This document shows positions 1 through 7,647 of a stretch of DNA of 64,000 bases, piece after piece. The stretch covers positions 2,294,001-2,358,000 of the forward strand of contig NZ_PZZP01000001.1 in assembly GCF_003046315.1 (NCBI RefSeq), in the 5' to 3' direction. Source of the DNA: Desmospora activa DSM 45169. Lineage in GTDB: Bacteria > Bacillota > Bacilli > Thermoactinomycetales > DSM-45169. Position 1 is the stretch's first letter; every line of letters begins with the position of its first letter. A program made the position numbers and the translations under genes. The notes beneath the pieces are model-generated. The model worked only from the letters and a program-made list of their open reading frames with translations, was not told where the DNA came from and did not search any database.

Positions 1-213
1 CACTTGCTGATATCCGCCTAGGAAAGCCGTTTCCCCGTTGGCGTTTTCCGTTTCCACCCCTTTGAGAGCGGCACCGTAATCCCCTTTGCGATAGTTGTCC
101 GTCGCCATCTCATAATAAAATTGAGACGTCTGATACACTTCCACCCACACCCAGGCGTAAATCAATCCAACCAACCCGATCACCGCAGCGGTAAACAGCA
201 GTCCTTTTTTCAA
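1..213 (-). CDS. Membrane-anchored hypothetical protein, partial (C-terminus outside window)
   Basis: A TTG start at 213 is preceded by a strong GGGAGGGG ribosome site and lies 16 nt after the stop of the upstream permease gene, so it is the last visible gene of the sugar ABC operon. The visible 71 residues begin MKKGLLFTAAV, give one N-terminal hydrophobic segment (about residues 4-24) and then a polar region that looks helical. No family recognised. The context suggests an accessory membrane protein of the transporter operon; that role is inference. The frame is open to the window edge. Confidence 0.6.
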   Translation of the reverse strand, partial: MKKGLLFTAAVIGLVGLIYAWVWVEVYQTSQFYYEMATDNYRKGDYGAALKGVETENANGETAFLGGYQQV

Positions 214-229
214 TGTTGCTCCCCTCCCG

Positions 230-1075
230 TCACTTCAGGCCGACGCCGGAAAAGGCCCGAATAAAATAACGTTGCAGCCAGAAGAAAAGCAGGACCACCG
301 GCAGCGTAACCAATGTCGTCGCCGCCCACAGCTGTTCCGCGTTTTTACCCGGAATCTCCGACTGGAAACTGTATAACCCAAGCTGCACGGTATATAGGCT
401 GTCATCACGCAAATACAACAGCGCCTCCAGCAGATCGTTCCATGCACCCATAAAGCTGAGAACAGCGACGGTAACCAGCACCGGCGCAGACATAGGCAAC
501 AAAATCCGCCAGAATACTCCCCATAAGTTACATCCGTCCACTTTGGCAGCATCGAGAAAATCATCGGGAATCTGTTTATAGAACTGTCGAATCAAAAAGA
601 TGTTATAAGGCTGAACCGCCACCGGCAGAATCAGCGCCTTATACGTATTCACCCATCCCCAGTTAAACAGCATCGTATACTTTGGAATCAACAGCAGAAT
701 CGCCGGCACCATCATCGTTCCCAACACCATTAGAAACAACAGATTGCGCCCCGGAAAATCGATTTTAGCCAGAGCAAAAGCGACCATGGCACTCAACAAT
801 ACATTGAGGATGGTAACACTGCCGGAAATGATGAGAGAATTCTTAAATAGGTTGAGGATATCCAGGCTGCGAAATACTTCCACATAGCCGTTCCAAGTGA
901 TATGGGTCGGCAAGGAAAGCGGGTCGTGCAAAATCTCCGGCCCCGGCTTTACCGAATTCATCACCATAAAGAAAAAGGGATAGATTACGACGGCGGCACC
1001 GATGGTCAAAAGCGTATAAATGAGTGCCAACGACCAGCGTCGTCGATTTTTCATCCCCAGCCGCAATCCGTTCAT
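230..1075 (-). CDS. Carbohydrate ABC transporter permease, MalG/AraQ type (CUT1)
   Basis: Inner-membrane subunit of a sugar importer. The 281-residue protein has six predicted membrane segments and the cytoplasmic EAA loop typical of the family (DAAKVDGCNLWGVFWRILLP), which docks on the ATPase. The ATG at 1075 is chosen because GGGAGGTGA sits 7 nt upstream; a longer frame to 1117 has no ribosome site and would overlap the preceding permease gene. It lies 5 nt after that gene's stop. No ATPase gene is present in the visible operon, so a shared MsmX-type ATPase is likely (known for this class, inferred here). Substrate not determinable. Confidence 0.93.
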   Translation of the reverse strand: MNGLRLGMKNRRRWSLALIYTLLTIGAAVVIYPFFFMVMNSVKPGPEILHDPLSLPTHITWNGYVEVFRSLDILNLFKNSLIISGSVTILNVLLSAMVAFALAKIDFPGRNLLFLMVLGTMMVPAILLLIPKYTMLFNWGWVNTYKALILPVAVQPYNIFLIRQFYKQIPDDFLDAAKVDGCNLWGVFWRILLPMSAPVLVTVAVLSFMGAWNDLLEALLYLRDDSLYTVQLGLYSFQSEIPGKNAEQLWAATTLVTLPVVLLFFWLQRYFIRAFSGVGLK

Positions 1076-1080
1076 AACCC

Positions 1081-1980
1081 TCACCTCCCGCTTCCTTGAC
1101 GGTTCAATAACTTCCATTGCAAAAACGTCAGAATTGAGATCACAATCGCCAGCATCAACCCTAAGGTGGCGGCATAACCCAGGTCCATCCGATCAAATCC
1201 TTGGCCGTACAGGTAGAGAACTGGGGTCAATGCAGAATGATACGGTCCGCCATACAGATCGAAATTCATAAACACTTCGGTAAACATCTGCATGCCATTG
1301 ATCAGATTGACGGTTAATACAAACAGAATTTGCGGTTTTAACAAGGGAACCGTAATCGAGACGAGACGCCTCCACCAACCGGCCCCATCCATCTCCGCCG
1401 CCTCATATAGCTCCGGGTTGATGGCGTACATACCCCCAAGAAAAATCACCAGCTGGATACCAAACCACTTCCAAGAGTTAAAGATAGCCAACACCGGCAT
1501 CGGCAGCCAGCGAGAAAACGTCCAAAATACTCCCTCATCCAACCATCCCCACTGCATCAACAACGATTGGATCGGTCCCGCCGGATTGGCCAAATACTGT
1601 AACAGGATCATCGCAACAGTTATCGAAGTGATCACCGGTAAAAAGTAAACCGTGCGAAAAAAGGAACCGCCGACCGTAATCTCCTTCAATAGAACCGCCA
1701 GCATAAACGCGACGGCAAAGGAAGTAGCGATAAAGATCACTTGGTTGTAGCCCACGTTAAAAATGGACTGCCAGAACAACGGATCTTTAACTGCGGCGAC
1801 ATAATTGCCGATACCGACGAATTTGGCCCGTTCCGGCTGTAATATATTAATGTCGAGGAAACTCAGTTTTAGAGACAACAGCAGTGGATAACTGATAAAG
1901 ATCAAAAAGGTGAGAATAAAGGGCGCGGAGAAGAGATATCCCCACATCGTATCGGTAGAACGAAGTTTTCGACTAAACAT
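1081..1980 (-). CDS. Carbohydrate ABC transporter permease, MalF/AraP type (CUT1)
   Basis: First of two paired permeases of the sugar importer, 299 residues with about six membrane segments and an EAA loop (ELYEAAEMDGAGWWRRLVSI). It follows the binding-protein gene by about 190 nt, a gap that holds one copy of a dispersed repeat, and is followed directly by the MalG-type partner. The N-terminus (MFSRKLRSTDTMWGYLF) is normal for the family. Only the start and order support the operon assignment; the substrate is unknown. Confidence 0.93.
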   Translation of the reverse strand: MFSRKLRSTDTMWGYLFSAPFILTFLIFISYPLLLSLKLSFLDINILQPERAKFVGIGNYVAAVKDPLFWQSIFNVGYNQVIFIATSFAVAFMLAVLLKEITVGGSFFRTVYFLPVITSITVAMILLQYLANPAGPIQSLLMQWGWLDEGVFWTFSRWLPMPVLAIFNSWKWFGIQLVIFLGGMYAINPELYEAAEMDGAGWWRRLVSITVPLLKPQILFVLTVNLINGMQMFTEVFMNFDLYGGPYHSALTPVLYLYGQGFDRMDLGYAATLGLMLAIVISILTFLQWKLLNRQGSGR

Positions 1981-2060
1981 GCGGGATCACTTCTTTCCCT
2001 GGAAAATGCCGATCCACTCCGTTCCTGTGAGTGGACCGGCGCTGGATGAGATTAGTGGGC

Positions 2061-2130
2061 CCCGGGTCCCGATTTCCGTCTTCACGCCTCTTTCCCTTTC
2101 AAGGATGAAGAACTGTCCGCTCCGCCGGAA
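2061..2130 (-). repeat. Dispersed intergenic repeat, copy 1
   Basis: Lies between the binding-protein stop (2174) and the permease start (1980). Positions 2061-2102 match copy 3 (23155-23196) at 41 of 42 bases, and the core 2083-2102 is identical in copy 2 (13637-13656). Looser similarity continues for about 30 bases on the upstream side. No open frame is conserved. It is the only sequence of note in this gap. Confidence 0.75.
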
Positions 2131-2173
2131 ATCGCTCCCCTCTTCCCATTATCAGTGTTGTCAGCAGACTCCC

Positions 2174-3511
2174 TCACTGCTCTTTCTTCAATACTTCACG
2201 GGCGCGAGCGGCCGCTTTTTTCACCCCTTCTTCCGGTGTGAGCGAACGGTCGATCACCACTTGCTGATACACTTGTAACAGCTCATTGGATACTTGATCC
2301 ATCACGGCATATGGTTCATTGGGAAGCGTATGTTCCAGTTGATCCACAAACGGCTTCGTATCTTCCCGCTGGAAGTAGGGGTCGTCTTTTAACGCCGTCA
2401 GGGTGGGTAATTGTCCCAATTCTTTACAGGCCTTCAGGTTGATCTCCTCATCCATCAAATACTTGACAAACGCCCATGACGCTTGTTCTTCCGCCTCTTT
2501 GGCTTTAAAAATCATCAACGAACGACCGTCCAAGGTGGACCAGGGCGTCTGTCCCTCTTTCGGTGTGGGTAACGGTGCGATGCCGACGTCCTTGCCGATT
2601 TCCATCGGCTTTCCTTTGGCCTCTTTTAAGTTGGTCTTCCAACCGTAACCGTATTGAATCCACATGCCGATATTGCGATTAAAGAAGTCTTGCTCCATTG
2701 TTTTAGGCGCATAAGCTTGCGCCTCCCGGGCAAACGCTAGAAACTCCTTCATGCCGGCATCCTTTTGATCAAAGACGATATCGCTTCCATATTGGTTAAA
2801 CAGCTGGTGTTTGCCGTCGTTCATGTTGTAATAGATTTGGGCCAACATCGTCCAATACCAGCCACCGCTGGAAAGCTGTTCATTCCAAAATACATTGCCG
2901 TATACCTTGTTGCCGTTGCGGGAGGGCAATTCGTTAATTTTTTTGGCCGCCTGCACATACTCATCAAAGGTGGAGGGTGGATTATCCGGATCTAAACCAG
3001 CCTCCTCAAACAATTGCTTATTGTAGATCAACATCTGGGTCGTCGCGTTCCAAGGAACGTAATACCACCCGCCGTAATCTTCATGAATAAAAGTCTCATC
3101 GAGTTGACTCTTTAGCTCATCCGCCCCTGGCAGCTCATCTAACTTTACCAACTTCCCCGCTTTCGCATATTTGGCAGGCTGATAGCCAAACACCCCCATC
3201 CACACATTGGGCGCATCACCGGCTGCGATGCGGGCATCCATCTGTCCTCCATCCGGCTCAGGCTGGACGTTGATTTTCACACCTGGATATTGCTTTTGAA
3301 ATCCGGGGAGCACTTCTTTTTTCATAAAGTCCAGATAATCCCCTTGTGGAACAACCACAGACAGGTTCGCTTTCAGTTCGGTCGGATCTGCCGCTTGCTT
3401 CTCTTTCTCCTGAATAGCGGTATCCGGTGAGACGGTACTGCATCCCGCTAGAAACCCCGTGCATGCCAACAGCGTACACAGCAAAATCGTAAGCGCTTTC
3501 ATTTTTTGCAT
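2174..3511 (-). CDS. Sugar ABC transporter substrate-binding lipoprotein (family 1)
   Basis: Extracytoplasmic sugar receptor anchored by lipid: an N-terminal signal peptide ends in a lipobox LAGC at about residues 22-25, followed by a linker and a family 1 solute-binding fold of about 400 residues (445 total). The ATG at 3511 has GGAGGG 7 nt upstream; a TTG two codons earlier is possible but worse placed. The gene starts 14 nt after the lacI-type gene, so repressor, receptor and permeases form one operon. Substrate specificity cannot be read from the sequence; an oligosaccharide is likely given the class. Confidence 0.93.
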   Translation of the reverse strand: MQKMKALTILLCTLLACTGFLAGCSTVSPDTAIQEKEKQAADPTELKANLSVVVPQGDYLDFMKKEVLPGFQKQYPGVKINVQPEPDGGQMDARIAAGDAPNVWMGVFGYQPAKYAKAGKLVKLDELPGADELKSQLDETFIHEDYGGWYYVPWNATTQMLIYNKQLFEEAGLDPDNPPSTFDEYVQAAKKINELPSRNGNKVYGNVFWNEQLSSGGWYWTMLAQIYYNMNDGKHQLFNQYGSDIVFDQKDAGMKEFLAFAREAQAYAPKTMEQDFFNRNIGMWIQYGYGWKTNLKEAKGKPMEIGKDVGIAPLPTPKEGQTPWSTLDGRSLMIFKAKEAEEQASWAFVKYLMDEEINLKACKELGQLPTLTALKDDPYFQREDTKPFVDQLEHTLPNEPYAVMDQVSNELLQVYQQVVIDRSLTPEEGVKKAAARAREVLKKEQ

Positions 3512-3525
3512 AAACAATCCCTCCT

Positions 3526-4527
3526 CTATGATTGAGTTACTGCTTTAGGCGGGCAAGAATCCCGTTCAATCAGATGGGTATCCAGCACAACTGCATCAAG
3601 ATTGGACTCCCCGTCTAACAACCGGAACAACAACTTAGCCGCGGTACTTCCCAACTGATACATCGGTTGGCGTACTGTCGTCAGCGTCGGCCGTATATAC
3701 GAAGCCAACTGAATATCGTCAAAACCGACCACCGCCATCTCTTCTGGAATGCCGATTCCGCCTTGTTGCAACCCTTCGATCAAACCGATGGCCATTTCAT
3801 CGTTTGCTGCAAAAATCGCTTGTGGCAGCATTCCTTCCGCCAGCAATCGCTTTGCCGCTCCGTAACCACCCTCCTTTGTAAAATCGCCTTGGAGACACCA
3901 CTTGGGTTCCACAGTCCTGCCCGCCTCATGGAGAGATGCTTGATAACCGTAAAAACGATTGCGGTTATCGCTTGCATCTTCAGGACCGCCTAAGTAAGCG
4001 ATTTCCGAATAACCCTGCCGGATCATCAACTGAACCGCTTCATACGCGGCTTTGCGGTTATCAATCATCACACTGGTCACATGGTTGGATGACACCTCTC
4101 GATTGAGCAGAACGATCGGAAAATCAGGGCGGGCCGCCTGACGTATCAAAGTGGCATCGATCTGTTGCGACATGATGATCATACCGTCGGTTCGTTTTTC
4201 CTGGATATATCGAATCGACTTCGGCCGCTCCCCGATTGCACTCATGGCAACCACATCATAATGATTGGCGGTGGTAAAGTCTTGGATGCCGCGAATCAAT
4301 TCAGAGTAAAACGGCCCTGCTAGATCAGGCAAAATCAACCCGATGGTTTCCGTCTTACTCAGCTTTAAATCCCGTGCGATGCCGTTAGGTTGATAATTTA
4401 ACCGGCGGGCGGCTGCAAGCACTTTTTCTTTCGTTTCTGCACGCACATGGGGTTGATTGTTTAAGGCTAAGGACACAGTGGAAATCGATACCCCCGCTAA
4501 CTTCGCCACATCTTTAATCGTCGCCAT
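3526..4527 (-). CDS. LacI/GalR-family transcriptional repressor
   Basis: A 333-residue regulator with an N-terminal LacI helix-turn-helix and hinge (MATIKDVAKLAGVSISTVSLAL, residues 1-22 and on to about 60) and a periplasmic-binding-protein-like sensor domain with the usual end motif region (VVGFDDIQLASYIRPTLTTV). It is the first gene of the sugar transporter operon, so it probably represses itself and the transporter through the two palindromes just upstream of its start, with a sugar as inducer. The start ATG agrees with the family. Confidence 0.95.
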   Translation of the reverse strand: MATIKDVAKLAGVSISTVSLALNNQPHVRAETKEKVLAAARRLNYQPNGIARDLKLSKTETIGLILPDLAGPFYSELIRGIQDFTTANHYDVVAMSAIGERPKSIRYIQEKRTDGMIIMSQQIDATLIRQAARPDFPIVLLNREVSSNHVTSVMIDNRKAAYEAVQLMIRQGYSEIAYLGGPEDASDNRNRFYGYQASLHEAGRTVEPKWCLQGDFTKEGGYGAAKRLLAEGMLPQAIFAANDEMAIGLIEGLQQGGIGIPEEMAVVGFDDIQLASYIRPTLTTVRQPMYQLGSTAAKLLFRLLDGESNLDAVVLDTHLIERDSCPPKAVTQS

Positions 4528-4552
4528 TCCATCACTCTTTCACCGACTAAAA

Positions 4553-4566
4553 TCGAAACGTTTCGA
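4553..4566. promoter_or_regulatory. LacI-type operator 1
   Basis: Perfect 14-bp palindrome TCGAAACGTTTCGA with the central CG step typical of LacI/GalR operators, 26 nt upstream of the lacI-type start codon. It overlaps the expected transcription start region of the minus-strand operon, a position that would block RNA polymerase. Confidence 0.8.
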
Positions 4567-4607
4567 GATGAGTGTAAAAAAATTTCGATCCCTTTTCATG
4601 CCATTAC

Positions 4608-4621
4608 TTAAAACGTTTCGA
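4608..4621. promoter_or_regulatory. LacI-type operator 2
   Basis: TTAAAACGTTTCGA shares the AAACGTTTCGA half and centre with operator 1, whose centre is 55 bp away (between five and six helical turns). The pair could be bound cooperatively, or this one may serve the divergent maa gene or act as a catabolite-control (cre) site, which has a similar core. Confidence 0.65.
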
Positions 4622-4756
4622 AAACAATGTAGCAAAAAATCTCTCTTCTTTTCAAATGCGATAAACCGGTTGTTTTAACCATATTTTCGCTTCTATCGAT
4701 AAAATACGACCGATTACTCCCTATTTCTATGATTCAGTGATTTGATCCTGTTAATA

Positions 4757-4785
4757 TTGCCTGTTATGGAATTTAATCATAATGT
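4757..4785 (+). promoter_or_regulatory. Candidate sigma-A promoter of maa
   Basis: TTGCCT, 17-bp spacer, TAATGT, about 120 nt upstream of the maa start. Good spacing and acceptable hexamers; no experimental support. Confidence 0.5.
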
Positions 4786-4905
4786 TTAGCTTGAGCTTTT
4801 CCGCCGTTTATGCCAAAAATAAAAGTGAAGGCTGAACCTTTTATTGGTAGCTCGGCTGGCTATTCATGTGTGATCGACGAGATCATCCGAAGGAGCGGTT
4901 TCATT

Positions 4906-5466
4906 ATGATTACCGAAAAAGAAAAAATGGTAAAGGGCGAGATGTATAATCCCGCTGACGCCGAATTGCGACAAGATCGTAATCATGCACGCAGGTTGAC
5001 TCGATTGTACAATCAAACCTTGGAAACAGAAGCGGACAAACGGACGGAATTATTAAAAGAGCTTTTCGGTTCCACTGGCGATCATTTATTTATCGAACCC
5101 CGCTTTCAATGCGATTACGGCTACAACATTTACGTCGGTGAAAGCTTTTATGCCAATTTTGATTGTCTTATCTTAGATGCGTGTGAAGTGCGAATCGGTG
5201 ACAACTGCATGATGGCCCCAGGCGTACATATCTATACAGCCACACATCCCTTAAATCCAGATGAGCGCAACTCGGGGATCGAATACGGAAAACCGGTCAC
5301 CATCGGTCACAATGTATGGATTGGTGGTCGAGCCGTCATTAATCCCGGAGTTACGATCGGAAATAATGTTGTCATCGCCTCCGGTGCAGTTGTGACAAAA
5401 GATGTACCAGATAATATCGTTGTCGGTGGAAACCCAGCAAGAGTGATCAAACGACTGGACGGTTGA
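4906..5466 (+). CDS. maa: Maltose O-acetyltransferase-like hexapeptide acetyltransferase
   Basis: Transfers acetyl from acetyl-CoA to a sugar hydroxyl. The 186-residue protein has the N-terminal Maa/NodL/LacA helix region ([16 protein letters not shown]) and a left-handed beta helix of hexapeptide repeats ([22 protein letters not shown]), with the catalytic His in the TATHPL motif. The start ATG at 4906 has AAGGAG 10 nt upstream; an open frame from 4810 has none. It is divergent from the sugar transporter operon and probably linked to carbohydrate use or detoxification. NodL or LacA naming is possible; maa is the usual Bacillus assignment. Confidence 0.9.
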   Translation: MITEKEKMVKGEMYNPADAELRQDRNHARRLTRLYNQTLETEADKRTELLKELFGSTGDHLFIEPRFQCDYGYNIYVGESFYANFDCLILDACEVRIGDNCMMAPGVHIYTATHPLNPDERNSGIEYGKPVTIGHNVWIGGRAVINPGVTIGNNVVIASGAVVTKDVPDNIVVGGNPARVIKRLDG

Positions 5467-5494
5467 GATTTCCAATTCGATAGAGGAATTACCG

Positions 5495-5525
5495 TGGGAC
5501 TTCCGCATATGGAGGTCCCATTTTT
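5495..5525 (+). terminator. Rho-independent terminator of maa
   Basis: Ten-bp stem (TGGGACTTCC / GGAGGTCCCA, one G-T pair), six-base loop, then TTTTTG. Confidence 0.85.
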
Positions 5526-5613
5526 GATTGATGGGACAGCAATATACGCATGAAAAAATTTCCGTCCCTTTCCTTTTCGTTTGCTCTCTTTTCTTGAAAA
5601 AAATGTGCTAAAT

Positions 5614-5643
5614 TTGCTATAGAAACGGAATATGTGATAATAT
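5614..5643 (+). promoter_or_regulatory. Candidate sigma-A promoter of the AraC-type gene
   Basis: TTGCTA, 18-bp spacer, TAATAT, about 95 nt upstream of the start codon in an AT-rich stretch. Confidence 0.6.
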
Positions 5644-5648
5644 ATACA

Positions 5649-5662
5649 CGAACAATCGTTCT
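5649..5662. promoter_or_regulatory. LexA (DinR)-like box at the AraC-type promoter
   Basis: CGAACAATCGTTCT contains the intact GAAC-N4-GTTC palindrome that defines the Firmicute LexA box (CGAAC-N4-GTTCG) and lies 6 nt after the -10 hexamer, across the likely start of transcription. Another regulator, including the AraC protein itself, could use the same palindrome. Confidence 0.45.
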
Positions 5663-5737
5663 GGCTTCCAGCTGTACCCGATCTATAAAATAACTTTCTT
5701 TTATAGATATAACCTGAGAAAGAGGGTGGGTGTTGGA

Positions 5738-6568
5738 ATGTTAACGGATCGGTATACCGAGATCGATGAGGTAATCGCGTATATTCATCACCATCTCCAT
5801 GAACCGCTTTCGCTCTCCCACTTAGCGAAATATGCCGCCTACAGCCCCTACCATTTTACGCGTATTTTTAAAGAGCGAACCGGCCTCTCCCCTCAGTATT
5901 ACATCTCTTCCCTCCGGTTGCAAAAAGCAAAGGATCTGTTGTTGCGTACCAATTTGACTGTCCGCGATATTGGGCTGGAGATCGGACAACAAAGCCTCGG
6001 CACCTTTACCACCCGTTTTACCAAACGTGTCGGCCTGACGCCATCCCAATTTCGAAACTCAACTCCTCAAGCCGATCACCTCTTTTATGCCTTGCAGCAG
6101 CTTCGAGACTGGCCTGCTTTTTCTTCTACATCCAAACAACATGGGCGCATGAAAGGAACCGTCCAGGCAGAAGTTCCGTTTTCAGGTGTCATTCTGATCG
6201 GACTGTTTGCCAAACCGATCCCGGAAGGCCTCCCCTTATATGGAACACTGCTTTCCTCTCTCGGAGAGTTTTGTTTTACCGACGTCAAACCGGGCACCTA
6301 CTATCTGATGGCAACATCGGTCTCCTGGGGAATGCAGGCAATGGACTTTCTCGTTCCCTATTCCACCTTGCGCTTTCGCTCAAAAGAGCCAATCATCGTC
6401 AAACCTGATTCCCCCGTTCCCCATCAGCAAGTAACACTCTACCCGCCACGCTTAGACGATCCTCCCATCTTGATCTCCCTTCCGCTGTTGATGAATATTT
6501 TCCTGCAACGGATATCACAAACAGAGCAATCGATAAGAAATCATCACATATCGCCCATGCTAAAATGA
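5738..6568 (+). CDS. AraC-family regulator with C-terminal beta-sandwich-like domain
   Basis: Residues about 5-105 hold two AraC helix-turn-helix units (LSHLAKYAAYSPYHFTRIFK and LTVRDIGLEIGQQSLGTFTT). After a linker, about residues 140-235 look like a carboxypeptidase-regulatory/transthyretin-like sandwich (VPFSGVILIG ... DVKPGTYYLMA), an arrangement with the DNA-binding domain first instead of last. The ATG at 5738 follows GAGGGTG; a GTG at 5726 is possible. No obvious ligand. A LexA-like palindrome lies at its promoter. Downstream are two VOC genes on the same strand, but a 108-nt gap leaves operon membership open. Confidence 0.88.
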   Translation: MLTDRYTEIDEVIAYIHHHLHEPLSLSHLAKYAAYSPYHFTRIFKERTGLSPQYYISSLRLQKAKDLLLRTNLTVRDIGLEIGQQSLGTFTTRFTKRVGLTPSQFRNSTPQADHLFYALQQLRDWPAFSSTSKQHGRMKGTVQAEVPFSGVILIGLFAKPIPEGLPLYGTLLSSLGEFCFTDVKPGTYYLMATSVSWGMQAMDFLVPYSTLRFRSKEPIIVKPDSPVPHQQVTLYPPRLDDPPILISLPLLMNIFLQRISQTEQSIRNHHISPMLK

Positions 6569-6676
6569 GAATGTGATTGTTAAACAATTGATAAAATGGG
6601 AGGTTCTCGCTATATCCGCTGCCTTTGCTGTGCCTTGCTTATAACAGTGGTTAGCTCAACGAAGGAGTGATAAAAT

Positions 6677-7090
6677 ATGGGACTTCAAGCGGAAAAGATT
6701 TTTGTGAATTTGCCGGTCAAAGATCTGAAGAGATCCGTCGATTTTTTTACAAAACTCGGTTTTGAATTTAATGACCAATTCAGCGGTGACAAAGCGACGT
6801 GTATGGTAATCAGCGAAAATATTTATGCCATGTTGCTAGTGGAAGATTTCTTTCAATCGTTTACTAAAAAAGAACTTACCGATACCCGTAAAAGTGCTGA
6901 GATTATTGTGACATTGTCAGCAGAAAGCCGAGAACAAGTGGATGAAATTGTAAACCGGGGGTTAGCCGCCGGTGGAAAGCCTGGATATGAATTTGACCAT
7001 GGCTTTATGTATGAATCCAGTTTTCAGGATATCGACGGACACTTTTGGGCATTCATCTATATGGATGAAAGTAAAATGCACGATAAATAA
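6677..7090 (+). CDS. VOC-superfamily protein (glyoxalase/bleomycin-resistance fold)
   Basis: A 137-residue vicinal-oxygen-chelate protein: paired beta-alpha-beta-beta-beta modules starting FVNLPVKDLKRSVDFFTKLGF and ending FQDIDGHFWAFIYMD, the usual termini of this family. Members bind a metal or small toxic molecules; the enzymatic role is not predictable. AAGGAG precedes the ATG by 9 nt. It is followed after 30 nt by a second VOC gene of a different subtype, so the two are probably cotranscribed. Composition is lower in GC than the surrounding core genes. Confidence 0.85.
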   Translation: MGLQAEKIFVNLPVKDLKRSVDFFTKLGFEFNDQFSGDKATCMVISENIYAMLLVEDFFQSFTKKELTDTRKSAEIIVTLSAESREQVDEIVNRGLAAGGKPGYEFDHGFMYESSFQDIDGHFWAFIYMDESKMHDK

Positions 7091-7120
7091 ACGATTCCAA
7101 TCTGAAGGAGATGTTCAATC

Positions 7121-7537
7121 ATGTCAATCCATTTAATCCCTTATCTGATGATGCCGGGCAATGGACAGGAAGTAGTCCGATTTTATGAACAGGCATTGGA
7201 TGCAAAAGTTCTCGCTCTTCAAACCTATGGAGAGATGCCACAAAATCCCGATTCGCCTCTGCCGGCACAATTAAACGATTATGTAGGTCATGCTCACTTA
7301 AAAATTGGGGAATCGGAACTGATGCTTTCCGACTCAACCGACGAATCCAACCAAGCGGGGAATCGCGTCACAATCTGTATCGCGACTGACGATGTAGAAA
7401 AAGCCAAAAAGCTATTTCATGCTTTGCAGCAAGGCGGCCAAGTAAACCATCCATTTGAAAAAACGTTTTTTAGCCCTGGTTTCGGTACTGTAACGGACAA
7501 GTTCGGCGTCACTTTCCAAATTGTAACCGAGGGCTAA
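7121..7537 (+). CDS. VOC-superfamily protein, PhnB/YjdN type
   Basis: A 138-residue protein with the PhnB-like start (IPYLMMPGNGQEVVRFYEQA) and end (FGTVTDKFGVTFQIVTEG). PhnB-type VOC proteins are common, mostly uncharacterised, and not C-P lyase components despite the name. Good AAGGAG site. A perfect 13-bp hairpin about 50 nt downstream closes the two-gene unit. Confidence 0.87.
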   Translation: MSIHLIPYLMMPGNGQEVVRFYEQALDAKVLALQTYGEMPQNPDSPLPAQLNDYVGHAHLKIGESELMLSDSTDESNQAGNRVTICIATDDVEKAKKLFHALQQGGQVNHPFEKTFFSPGFGTVTDKFGVTFQIVTEG

Positions 7538-7585
7538 ACCAACGTATAGACAGCGTCAACCTCGTTAAGATAACAGTATTGTCAT

Positions 7586-7614
7586 CAAAGTTCTCCCACT
7601 TTGGGAGAACTTTG
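7586..7614 (+). terminator. Strong hairpin after the VOC genes
   Basis: Perfect 13-bp stem (CAAAGTTCTCCCA / TGGGAGAACTTTG) with a three-base loop, followed only by TTTC. Either a terminator with a weak U tract or an attenuator in the leader of the MFS gene, whose start codon is 34 nt further on. Confidence 0.6.
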
Positions 7615-7647
7615 TTTCAGAAGCTAAAACGAAAGGACACACCAGAG

